Of a stretch of 30,450 bases of DNA, positions 9,610-17,081 are shown one piece after another. The stretch is from assembly GCA_964639665.1 (NCBI GenBank), contig CAZXEU010000125.1:1-30450 (forward strand), in the 5' to 3' direction. This DNA comes from CAZXEU01 sp964639665. Lineage in GTDB: Bacteria > Bacteroidota > Rhodothermia > Rhodothermales > Bin80. The translations under genes and the position numbers were made by a program. The stretch's first letter is position 1; every line of letters begins with the position of its first letter. A model generated the notes under the pieces. The model ran no database searches, had not been told where the DNA came from, and saw nothing but the letters and a program-made list of their open reading frames with translations.

Positions 9610-10758
9610 TCAGCAAACGGGCGCAGTATGCGCGTCTTCGGCAGATGACTCTGCCGACTCTTGCACCGCAATACAATCTGCGAGCAGCTCGTAAAGCCCG
9701 CGCACGCGCAGGCCGAATCCCGGGGCGTGGCGCTCCAGGTGAGCCAGGCTACCCGGCCCCTCGGTTATTACTCCATCCGCCCCTGCGCGCTCCGCATCTG
9801 TTAGACGTGCCCGGGTAAGCGCATCCGACAACTCCGGATGAGTAAAGGCCAGGGCCAAATTGCCGCACGGGAAAGCCCGATCCTTTCGCCAGAACACCTC
9901 GCGGGTGGCCGCGGGCAGCACAGCGTCGAGCAGCTTGCGGGGTGCCTCGTGGCGGGCCTTATTGCGCACGGCATGCGTTGGATCAATGTAGGCGTACGTA
10001 GCTGTATCGTCCGCCCGCCTTAACCGAAGGAATCCTTTCTCCATCTGCTCTGCCAAGAACGGTATGACCTCGATCAACTCCACGTCTGCTGGCAAAGGGC
10101 AACCCAGGCGCTCGTCGTAGACCTGTCCCAGTGCAAAGTAGTGAGCAGGCGAGAGCACGAACAACTGCCGCGCACCCGTAGCCAAGAGTTCCTCGATCGT
10201 TGCGCGCGCCAGATCCCTTGCGATATCGGGAAGACCGAGTGAACTGGCCAGAAAGCCGGAGTTGCGTCCCTTGCCAATTAGTATGGGTTTTACGCCCACC
10301 GCCCGAAGGAGCTTGATCGCGCCTTCCAGTACGGAAGGAGCCAAGTAAGGCGTGTCATCGCCCACGAATAGCGCTGCATCCCCGGATCCCCGGACGCTGC
10401 CGGGGCGCCGAGGCTCGTAGGGATTCTCGAACTTTCTCAGGAGCCTGCCGACATCATAGACCACGGCAGGAGCTGCATTCGCGCCTGCCACGTTGGCCCG
10501 CGCCTCTGCGATGGCATCGGGAAGAGCCTGATCCCAGACGCAGTGCGATCGGCAACTTCCGCAATCGGCACACCGGTAAAGCTTATCAATCGTTTCCGGA
10601 TTCCACGAGGAAAGACCACGCCGCTCAAGGGCCACCAACTGTCCCCATCCATGCGGAGTCAGCGTCTCCGAATATGTGATATTCCCTACGGGGCACACGT
10701 GCCGACACATTAGGCAGTGGCGGCAATTCTCTGTGACGTCCAGAACGTTTTCCAGCAT
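9610..10758 (-). CDS. Two-[4Fe-4S] ferredoxin-type protein with degenerate CCG domain (GlcF/GlpC/HdrD-like)
   Basis: This 382-residue protein starts with two complete [4Fe-4S] motifs, C12-C15-C18-C22 (CRHCLMCRHVCP) and C63-C66-C69-C73 (CADCGSCRSHC). The rest has the fold pattern of the double CCG domain of GlcF, GlpC, LutA and HdrD/B proteins. The usual metal-binding cysteines are gone: DPTH (259-262) instead of DPCH, PCG (297-299) instead of CCG, GPGS (334-337) instead of CPGC, and VGDD (132-135) where the first Cys is expected. It should still carry electrons from the FAD oxidase encoded 33 bases upstream, but probably not through a catalytic CCG cluster. The start is ATG with a weak AAAGG site. 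The C-terminus ends in a low-complexity Ser/Ala/Glu tail and a terminal Cys. Confidence 0.85.
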   Translation of the reverse strand: MLENVLDVTENCRHCLMCRHVCPVGNITYSETLTPHGWGQLVALERRGLSSWNPETIDKLYRCADCGSCRSHCVWDQALPDAIAEARANVAGANAAPAVVYDVGRLLRKFENPYEPRRPGSVRGSGDAALFVGDDTPYLAPSVLEGAIKLLRAVGVKPILIGKGRNSGFLASSLGLPDIARDLARATIEELLATGARQLFVLSPAHYFALGQVYDERLGCPLPADVELIEVIPFLAEQMEKGFLRLRRADDTATYAYIDPTHAVRNKARHEAPRKLLDAVLPAATREVFWRKDRAFPCGNLALAFTHPELSDALTRARLTDAERAGADGVITEGPGSLAHLERHAPGFGLRVRGLYELLADCIAVQESAESSAEDAHTAPVC

Positions 10759-10791
10759 GCCTTTAAGCGCGTCCGGAGCCGGGCTCCGCTT

Positions 10792-12306
10792 TTATCTGCC
10801 GAATCCGACTTTTCCGGGATTCATGATGCCGTTAGGATCAATACTCCGTTTGAGCTGCGCAAGAAGAGACCAACTCTCCCCATACTGCCGACGCATATAT
10901 CGGGCCAGCTTGAGTCCTACGCCATGATGCTCATTGATCATGCCCCCATTCTCCAGGGATGCGCTCACTGCAACGTTCCAGATACGATTATGAAGGCGAA
11001 TCGCCTCCTCCGGATCGTCTGGCGGCTCCGGAATGATAAATCGGGAATACATGGCAGAACCCCAATGAAACCAGTGGGAGAAGTGTGCAATGTATTTGAC
11101 GTCCCAGTCACGAAAGCCTTCCTCAACTGCCCGCATTTGCGCCTGCCAGATTCCTTCAATCTTGTCGAACGTGGATACGGTTTCTGTAGTGCCGTACATC
11201 CACGGCAATTTGAGATTCTTGGGAGGATAATAGAAATCGTAGCGGTGGTTCCACCACCGCTCCCCGGGCTCTCTCCCAAGATCCTTCGCGCCGAGGCTGC
11301 GGCAAATCTGCATGGCCTTGTCTTCTTGCAGTGCAGCGATGTCCTTGTCCCCGTCGAATCCCACAACCATGTATGCGCCTTCCAACTCAAGACCCAAAAT
11401 GGACTTCAACCGCGATGCCGTTGAATTGGGATCATACAACCGGATGACCATGGGGTCCAGCCGCCGCGTCATGAGTTGTCGCCCGGCTTCGATGGCATCG
11501 CCGATATGGTCAAAAAGCAGGGCCCGCAACAGGCGCGACTCCGGCAGATAGTCGACTTGCATCGTCGCCTCGGTAATGACCCCCATTGTCCCTTCGGAGC
11601 CAAGAAACAGGCGCATGAAGTCCGGTCCGGACGCGTGGCTGGGAACAGAAGGCGTTCGGATGATTCGGCCGTCAGGGAGCACTACCTGCATGCTCAAGAC
11701 AAGATCTTCGGCCTTGCCGTACTTGGTGCTTATCGTCCCGGAACCGCGCGGAGCCAGGTACCCGCCGAGCGTCGCGCAATTTGCGGAGGCGGGATAGTGC
11801 GGCAGGGTAAGCCCGCGGTCGTTAAGTGCCCACTCGAGCTGCGCCCCATTAATGCCTGCTTGGGCCGTCACGACCAGCGATTGGTCGTCAATCTCGATGA
11901 TTTGATCCAGGCGCTTGAGGTCCATGACGATCCCGCCGTAAATGGGCAGCGCACCTCCCTGGGTACCGGAACCCCCTCCCCACGGAACGACGGGAATCCG
12001 GTACTTGTTGGCAATCTCCATGAGTTCCGAAATCTCTTCGGGGGCGCCGGGATGCACTATATAGTCGGGCGCAGCAAGCGGCTGCTTCTTGTCTTGCCAC
12101 ATTTGGGGCAGCCAAAACCAGTCCGACGAGTATATGAGCTTGGCTGAATCCTCCGTGGAGATGTGATCTGCCCCGACCACTTCCTCCAATTCACTGCGAA
12201 TCATCTCGTAGTGAAACTTTCCAGGGAAGTGACGGCCCATGGAAGACGCATTGGCCAAAGCCCGGCTTTCCATTGAGATTCCTTGTTGCTCCGCCATGCT
12301 ATCCAT
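10792..12306 (-). CDS. FAD-linked oxidase/dehydrogenase (GlcD/AGPS-like, FAD_binding_4 plus FAD-oxidase_C)
   Basis: This flavoprotein of about 504 residues belongs to the vanillyl-alcohol oxidase (PCMH) superfamily. The FAD-binding half shows PWGGGSGTQGG near residue 110, then GGIVMDLKRL, PASANCATLGGYLA and LGSEGTMGVITE. The C-terminal half has the substrate-cap domain and ends with NEHHGVG (around 458-464) and DPNGIMNPGK (490-499). The double His before GVG resembles alkyl-DHAP synthase, while the pairing with an Fe-S gene resembles GlcD/GlcF and D-lactate dehydrogenases. A 2-hydroxy acid or related alcohol is a likely substrate class. The frame opens at TTG 12318; ATGs at 12306 and 12297 are more plausible, and none has a strong ribosome site. 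It is the first gene of the metabolic run, preceded by a long leader holding a TATAAT palindrome. Confidence 0.92.
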   Translation of the reverse strand: MDSMAEQQGISMESRALANASSMGRHFPGKFHYEMIRSELEEVVGADHISTEDSAKLIYSSDWFWLPQMWQDKKQPLAAPDYIVHPGAPEEISELMEIANKYRIPVVPWGGGSGTQGGALPIYGGIVMDLKRLDQIIEIDDQSLVVTAQAGINGAQLEWALNDRGLTLPHYPASANCATLGGYLAPRGSGTISTKYGKAEDLVLSMQVVLPDGRIIRTPSVPSHASGPDFMRLFLGSEGTMGVITEATMQVDYLPESRLLRALLFDHIGDAIEAGRQLMTRRLDPMVIRLYDPNSTASRLKSILGLELEGAYMVVGFDGDKDIAALQEDKAMQICRSLGAKDLGREPGERWWNHRYDFYYPPKNLKLPWMYGTTETVSTFDKIEGIWQAQMRAVEEGFRDWDVKYIAHFSHWFHWGSAMYSRFIIPEPPDDPEEAIRLHNRIWNVAVSASLENGGMINEHHGVGLKLARYMRRQYGESWSLLAQLKRSIDPNGIMNPGKVGFGR

Positions 12307-12997
12307 CTCTAGCGGCAAAGTCCGCTACACCATCTCCCAGGAGGCCAGGTACTCAAGACCAGACAAAAACGGCAAGAGACACGGAGAACCGCGCTGGTGC
12401 CTTTGCAGCCTTCACAGCCACACTGGCGAACATCAGCAGCGCCCATACAAGTAAGATCCGTCAGGCCTATAATCGGCCATTATACTCATTGGACTCCAAA
12501 AATAAAGCGTAGATTCGAATAATTTGAGGTTATCCCGTCGGTTGGAGAATTCCGGATATTCACGGGCCTATCGGCCTAAGCCCGAAAGCCAGGTGCCGAC
12601 GATCCATGATATGTATGCTCAACACAGGCGCATCAAGCGCTGAGTGCCAGGAATTTGTACCCCCATTCCCGGTATCCAACGCGTAAGCGTGGGACTGGGA
12701 GCAGTCGCACGCGCAGCCAATGCGTTCACCACGGCGAGCGCTACAGGCTAGGCAGGATCTCTACAGCCCCACAGCAAGCATACAAGTCCCTCGGTCGACA
12801 CGTTTGTTGAGGGTTCGAAGCCGACCAACGTCACCAGATTCCTGCATCCCAAACATTGTGAGTGGCCGTTACAGATTTCACCGCCCTACGTCCTGCAGAA
12901 TCCCGCGAACACACCAGGATTGCTCACGCCCAAGTGGCCACTTAGCAGAGCGATCCTGATTCTGCAGACGCTCCGCCCGCGCACGCTTCCTGTACGC
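12307..12997. other. Long spacer upstream of the FAD-oxidase operon
   Basis: These 690 bases lie between the plug lipoprotein stop and the FAD-oxidase start. No reading frame looks like protein. The part next to the operon holds the TATAAT inverted repeat (12468-12484) and the AT-rich stretch 12485-12535, the best place for the operon promoter. The rest (about 12600-12997) shows nothing I can name. Confidence 0.5.
12468..12484 (-). promoter_or_regulatory. TATAAT/ATTATA inverted repeat: candidate -10 box or operator
   Basis: The sequence TATAATCGGCCATTATA is a perfect 6-bp inverted repeat with a 5-base centre. Read on the minus strand, positions 12484-12479 spell a consensus TATAAT about 170 bases before the FAD-oxidase ATG, with an AT-rich region upstream. 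No good TTGACA lies at the right distance. The same hexamer on the plus strand points to no gene. It could be a -10 element, an operator, or both. Confidence 0.4.
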
Positions 12998-13519
12998 CTA
13001 CTTTATCGACTGCTTGGTCTTGATCACTATCACGCCGTTGGCTCCACGACTACCGTAGATGGCAGTCGAACTCGCGTCCTTAAGTACGGTGATGGACTCG
13101 ACATCGGACGGATTGACTCCATAAAGGACGCCATTAGTAGCCTGGATGGCCATTCCATCGATAACGAATAGCGGCTCGTTGCCGCTCATAAATGAGTTGT
13201 ACTTGCCTCGAATCCTGACGCGCAGGCCGCCACCTCCGACTTCCGTAACCTCGACTCCAGCCACTTGCCCCTGCAGCATTTCGCCCAGCGTCCTGGCCCG
13301 TGTTCCGCCGACCTCTTCCCCATCGACGGTGGTCACAGCCCCCCCAACCTCATCCCTGTCGACCGTGCCATACCCTACCTCCACTTCACCCTCCGAAGAA
13401 TCTTGGTCCTCCGCTACGCGGCTGGACGCACATCCCACCACAATCAGCAAGGACAACCCACCGATAAGCAGTAATCGGGAGAAGCGAATGGCGAAACCTG
13501 CGTCCCGGATGGCGAACAT
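12998..13519 (-). CDS. Stand-alone SusC-type TonB plug-domain lipoprotein
   Basis: This small protein of 173 residues consists only of a lipoprotein signal and one TonB-receptor plug domain. The frame is open to 13633, but the ATG at 13519 fits best. It has GGAAG upstream and starts a signal sequence with lipobox V27-V28-G29-C30. Ala-Ser-Ser follows, so outer-membrane retention is expected under the E. coli rule. An acidic linker leads to the SusC signature VGYGT (48-52), then LQGQVAGVEV (82-91), IRGK, PLFVIDG (116-122), the DVESITVLKDAS segment (139-150) and YGSRGANGVI (155-164). The stop comes three residues after the usual IKTK end, where a receptor would continue into its barrel. The clean ends and lipobox argue against a fragment. 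The role is unknown; such proteins may interact with TonB or a receptor, or be periplasm-facing scaffold proteins. Confidence 0.85.
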   Translation of the reverse strand: MFAIRDAGFAIRFSRLLLIGGLSLLIVVGCASSRVAEDQDSSEGEVEVGYGTVDRDEVGGAVTTVDGEEVGGTRARTLGEMLQGQVAGVEVTEVGGGGLRVRIRGKYNSFMSGNEPLFVIDGMAIQATNGVLYGVNPSDVESITVLKDASSTAIYGSRGANGVIVIKTKQSIK

Positions 13520-14192
13520 GACAACTTCCGTCTTGTGATCAAGAGTACCGGCGTCTACCCGGCAGATCGCTAGCCGCATACTCTGCCACAGGCGCAACAA
13601 GCCTAGCGTGAAATTAAGCCGCTTAAGGGACAACTTCCATGCTTTCCCATCCTTTCTTCGGATCCGCGAAGCGAATTTCCTCTACCGTCAAACACTGGGA
13701 CTACGACTCGGATACAAGAAGTCGTACCGAGCTGCAAGCTGTACAAGGGCCTAAGCCAACAGAGGAGGGTCCGGGCCGCGAGACCAGATCCTACGAGGGA
13801 TGATATCGCGTCATATTGCGCCATTGCCAACTGACGATGCCTGCACTCCGCTTGCCCGCCCGGAATCGGTGATTCCGAGTAAAATGGGCTTGCGGATTTG
13901 CCTTGATCCAGGTAATCCCGTTTCCCCTTAAGATCACCCCAAGCGGCAGCGGCGCTCTTGCCTACGTGAAGCCCGATGCCTTGGCGAACTCTGGGAATCA
14001 TATGCCGGAGACTGGACTAGCGAGCTACCGCGAGCGGGAACGAAGTCCGCCCCTACCCACGGTGTACACTTGCGCCTGCCCAAGTCTCTTGTTCAGCATT
14101 GGACATAAGCGCAATTGGGGAAATGCTACAGACCTGAGACTGCTGGAGGGACCTCCATATCGAGCGAATCAAGAGCTCCGCCCTTTCCGGGA
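13520..14192. other. Spacer between YVTN propeller gene and plug lipoprotein
   Basis: These 673 bases have no believable gene. There is a perfect 7-bp hairpin with a 3-base loop, CGGAATC-GGT-GATTCCG, at 13861-13877, and a smaller CTTCG/CGAAG stem at 13656-13671. Neither has a T-run in a direction that would make a clear terminator. A promoter for the plug gene should lie in the first 150 bases before 13519, but none is evident. Confidence 0.45.
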
Positions 14193-15218
14193 TCACTGAG
14201 GGGATTCCGCCCAGGCCATGCCGTCAGGGTTGTTTAGGCCCGTAATCTCGCCGACGACCGTCAAGGTGCCAATATCGATTACGGCTACTTTTCCTTCCGG
14301 ACTGACTGCGGCGAATGCGCGGGTGCTATCCGGCGACATTAAGAGCCCTTCCGTGCCACCGCCCACGTCGATTAGCTTGGCGACACTCCGCGTTGCCGCC
14401 TCCAATACAAGTAGGGCCTCGCCACGAAGGTCGGACACGAATACGTATCTCCCGTCAGGCGTAAACTTCAAGCGATTGGAAAACGCGGTCGGCAGTTCAA
14501 TCTTGGCTAATTCGCGCTTTGACGCTACATCAATAACCGAAACCGTGCTGTCATTGACATTATTGACCCAAAGCTCGCTGCCATCCGGCGACAGGTCCAA
14601 TCCTTCGGCGCGAGGGCCCGTTGGAATTGTGGTGATGGTCCAATCGCTCGCCCGTCTCGACTGCTCCGGCTGCTCCTCAACCGGAGGCCGCTCCACTATG
14701 CCGACCATTCCCGCCGACATGCTGGTAACAAAGATCTTGGATGCATCCTTCGAAAGCGTAAGCATATGGGAGCGCGGTATCCCCGTGCCCAGCACCCAGT
14801 CGATCCGCCCCGTGGCCGGATCATACCGGCTGACGGTGCGGGCCGTCTGGTTTGCAAAGTATAGTTTGCCGGCCACCATTTGTAAGCCATGAATTTCTCC
14901 CATGGGGCGCAAGTCGATCCCGTCCACCTGCTGCTGCGCTGCCAAGTCTATTACCGTAATGGCATCGGCGCGTGAGTTGGAAACGTAGGCGTACGTGCCG
15001 TCCGATGCAACCTCGTGCGGGCTGGAGTTGGCTGGCACATGCGCAATCACCTCCAGGGAAGAAGGGTCAACGATGGCCAACATGGCACCACTTTTTTCAC
15101 CTACCAATAGCGCCGGGCTGGGCGTAGTCTGGGCAAGTGTACTGCTTCCAGCAAGATGCAGAAACAATAGGCCAATCGATGCGAAGGCTCGATAGATCAT
15201 GGTCCGGACGCTATGCAT
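14193..15218 (-). CDS. YVTN/YncE-type secreted beta-propeller protein
   Basis: This protein of up to 341 residues has a signal peptide ending near STLAQ and about seven propeller blades of the 40-residue YVTN type. At least four repeats are plain, each with a [P/S]DG.....V[S/N]N..[D/A].[V/I][S/T]VID core: around ASDGTYAYVSNSRADAITVI, SPDGSELWVNNVNDSTVSVI, TPDGRYVFVSDLRGEALLVL and SPDSTRAFAAV. No enzyme motif is visible. Such proteins are periplasmic or surface-bound and are usually thought to bind ligands or metals. The ATG at 15218 overlaps the end of the upstream VTT gene by 8 bases. A second ATG at 15200 gives a shorter signal peptide and has GGA upstream, so either start may be used. Overlap implies co-translation with the membrane protein. 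Confidence 0.86.
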   Translation of the reverse strand: MHSVRTMIYRAFASIGLLFLHLAGSSTLAQTTPSPALLVGEKSGAMLAIVDPSSLEVIAHVPANSSPHEVASDGTYAYVSNSRADAITVIDLAAQQQVDGIDLRPMGEIHGLQMVAGKLYFANQTARTVSRYDPATGRIDWVLGTGIPRSHMLTLSKDASKIFVTSMSAGMVGIVERPPVEEQPEQSRRASDWTITTIPTGPRAEGLDLSPDGSELWVNNVNDSTVSVIDVASKRELAKIELPTAFSNRLKFTPDGRYVFVSDLRGEALLVLEAATRSVAKLIDVGGGTEGLLMSPDSTRAFAAVSPEGKVAVIDIGTLTVVGEITGLNNPDGMAWAESPQ

Positions 15219-15855
15219 TGTGGCGGGGGCTTCGGGCCTTGATGTAGGGATAGATGACCACCCATAGCAGGGCAGGCAAGGCCGCGCTTAGAATCAGGGC
15301 AAGTCTGACGTCCACGACGCCCGTGTGCCCGACTGCTGCAAACACAAAGCCGAGCGGAAGAGCACCGCAGGCCAACGCCAAGAAAAAAGTCCGCGCTGGC
15401 ATCCGCGTTAAGCCGGCCATGCACGCTACAGCCTCAGGAAAGATAGGCAACCAGCGCGAAAGCACGACGATCCATCCGCCCATATTGGCGAAGAGTCTTT
15501 CGCCTCGCTCGAGATCCTTTCTGCCCAGCAGACGCAAGGCCGCACCGCGGCCAAGGAGTCGGCAAAGCGCGTAGCCAAGCGACCCGGAAAAGAATGACCC
15601 GGCTGATGAGATGAGGCCACCGACGACCGTGCCATAGACGAAGCCCAGCGCACTCATGACCACCGTACTTGGAACGGGAAGCAGTAAATCGCTCACGAGC
15701 AAGAGCAACCCTGCACCCCAGGCCCATTGATTCATCCCTTCCAGCCATGCCACGGCGCCCGTAAGGCTAAAGGCACCTTCCAGGGACCCGCTCCAAATGA
15801 AATACGGAATCAGCAGCAACGCGGCGAGACCCAGAAACAACCATAGAATGCGCAT
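15211..15855 (-). CDS. VTT/TVP38-DedA-like integral membrane protein
   Basis: This polytopic membrane protein of 214 residues belongs to the VTT (SNARE-associated, TVP38/TMEM64/DedA) family. The hallmarks are visible: GFVYGTVVGGLISSAGSFFSGSLGY, followed by a Leu-Gly-Arg-Gly segment, then LSRWLPIFPEAVACMAGLTRM and an FF-A-CGALP segment. These are the reentrant-loop Arg and Pro motifs of the family. Hydrophobic segments begin at residue 2 and recur to the C-terminus (about five or six). The longer frame begins at 15900, but the ATG at 15855 follows a GGAA site and starts directly with a membrane helix, as usual. Members move or scramble lipids or act in proton-coupled export; no specific substrate is indicated. 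It overlaps the propeller gene by 8 bases. Confidence 0.86.
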   Translation of the reverse strand: MRILWLFLGLAALLLIPYFIWSGSLEGAFSLTGAVAWLEGMNQWAWGAGLLLLVSDLLLPVPSTVVMSALGFVYGTVVGGLISSAGSFFSGSLGYALCRLLGRGAALRLLGRKDLERGERLFANMGGWIVVLSRWLPIFPEAVACMAGLTRMPARTFFLALACGALPLGFVFAAVGHTGVVDVRLALILSAALPALLWVVIYPYIKARSPRHNA

Positions 15856-16307
15856 GCTATTCCGAGATCTTCTGTATGCCGGATGAAGCCCAGCATACAC
15901 GTCAACCTAAGGCTCTATCGCCGCGCGCCACCGAGACTAAACGGTGATTTTCTGTCCAAGCACTGCATCGCTCAGTACATAACGGTGCGGATGCCAGACG
16001 CGTCAAGCGGCAGACATCGACTGGAAAAGGACCCGCTGGCGCCCATTCAATTGCCTACGCCATTCGACGCAAAGCGCATGCCGGTCCATCCAGGTTGAAC
16101 TGGTTGCGGAATCGACTCGCCGGAATCCGCCCGTAGGGGGTATCATGAGGAAGACACGCGGGAATCCCGGCACCGGCCAGCGCCGGAATTGCTTCGCCCG
16201 AATGCTACCAGCCACGGTTACAGCGTGCAATGCCTGATTCCGGCAGGTGCACTCCTGCGGCAGAAGGACACCACCGGACTTGGACCCGAGCATCCGCGCA
16301 ACATCAA
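15856..16307. other. Spacer with REP-like element between DUF1080 and VTT genes
   Basis: About 450 bases without a gene. It contains one copy of a two-copy REP-like hairpin (16157-16192) and a smaller stem GCAGG/CCTGC at 16243-16258 close to the DUF1080 stop. No promoter stands out. Confidence 0.5.
16157..16192. repeat. REP-like hairpin element, copy 1
   Basis: This 36-base element has a CGCGGGAATCCCGGC left part, a 10-base loop, and a GCCGGAATTGC right part. CCGGC/GCCGG forms the stem. Copy 2 at 21257-21292 matches at 24 of 26 positions outside the loop, while the loop matches at only 3 of 10. A conserved stem with a free loop is what a REP-like mobile repeat or a structured RNA or DNA signal would show. 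Both copies sit in spacers past the ends of minus-strand genes. Confidence 0.6.
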
Positions 16308-17081
16308 CTACTGCCCCGACGCCGCGGTGCCTGGCAGCCTGGTCAGCATGATGTTCTTGAGCTCAACCTTCATGGGAGGACCGCTGTGAAGCTGAATTGC
16401 CAGCAATCCCGAAAGGGCCCGCCTTCTGGAATCGTTGTCAGTGATGTCAGCGGTCACATGCCCATTGATCTTGTGGACGAGATGGTTTCCCACCGCAGTA
16501 ATCTCAACAGCGTTCCAGTCGCCGGTATTGATATGGCTCGCCAGCTCATCATAATCTCCGACAGATCCTGTCTCGTTGATGACGGGGTTTCTGAGACTGT
16601 CCAGTTCCAGCACGACCTTTTGCCCTCTCCGGGCCACGATTCCGCGCCCGTTCTGTTCGTAGAGCCCCCCGGTATGCCGGTTCTGGCCATCAAAATCATA
16701 CTGGTAGCCAGCCACCGCATACTGGTCAACCAGCCTGCTGCGGTACTGTATTCCCGAATTGCGATCAGAGAGACGCATGTCCAGCGTCAGGGTAAAGTCC
16801 TTGACCATCGGCCCGTCATAGTATAGGTACGTACTGGGGCGACCTTCCTCCGTTCGTTCCCCCACAATTGCGCCGTCCTCCACCCTCCAGAATGCGGGAT
16901 CTCCTATCCAGCCCGAGAGATCCGTGCCGTTGAAAAGTGATTCAGGATCGGATGCAGCGTTGGTCAAATCGTCCAAGGCGCCGCCCAGCAAGACCGCTAC
17001 CAAGGGCAAAAGCAAGAACGCACCCAGGAAATAGAGCAGCGGTCGCTTCAAACGAGGAGTTTGTTGAGTTTGACTATGCAT
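16308..17081 (-). CDS. DUF1080 (3-keto-disaccharide hydrolase-type) membrane-anchored protein
   Basis: This 257-residue protein has one N-terminal membrane helix (about 14-36) and one DUF1080 domain (about 46-252). The domain begins with SLFNGTDLSGWIGDPAFWRV and EDGAIVGE. It has the family core NSGIQYRSR and a Gly-Tyr-Gln-Tyr-Asp segment, and ends with GLLAIQLHSGPPMKV and ELKNI. The fold is a concanavalin-like beta sandwich. Some members hydrolyse 3-keto-glucosides in the 3-keto sugar pathway, while many others are uncharacterised, so hydrolase activity is an inference. It would face the periplasm. The ATG at 17081 has AGGGG upstream. No partner gene is coupled to it; about 0.45 kb of spacer follows and 1.3 kb precedes. 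Confidence 0.88.
   Translation of the reverse strand: MHSQTQQTPRLKRPLLYFLGAFLLLPLVAVLLGGALDDLTNAASDPESLFNGTDLSGWIGDPAFWRVEDGAIVGERTEEGRPSTYLYYDGPMVKDFTLTLDMRLSDRNSGIQYRSRLVDQYAVAGYQYDFDGQNRHTGGLYEQNGRGIVARRGQKVVLELDSLRNPVINETGSVGDYDELASHINTGDWNAVEITAVGNHLVHKINGHVTADITDNDSRRRALSGLLAIQLHSGPPMKVELKNIMLTRLPGTAASGQ

Noticed and set aside
12809..12825. T-arm-like sequence GGGTTCGAAGCC suggesting a tRNA
   Set aside because: No matching acceptor stem, D-arm or anticodon stem can be built around it on either strand.
13520..13633. N-terminal extension of the plug lipoprotein to 13633
   Set aside because: It would bury the signal and lipobox about 65 residues into the protein. The ATG at 13519 gives a normal 29-residue lipoprotein signal.
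14144..14157. TGGAGG/CCTCCA inverted repeat past the YVTN gene as a terminator
   Set aside because: The loop would be only two bases and no T-run follows.
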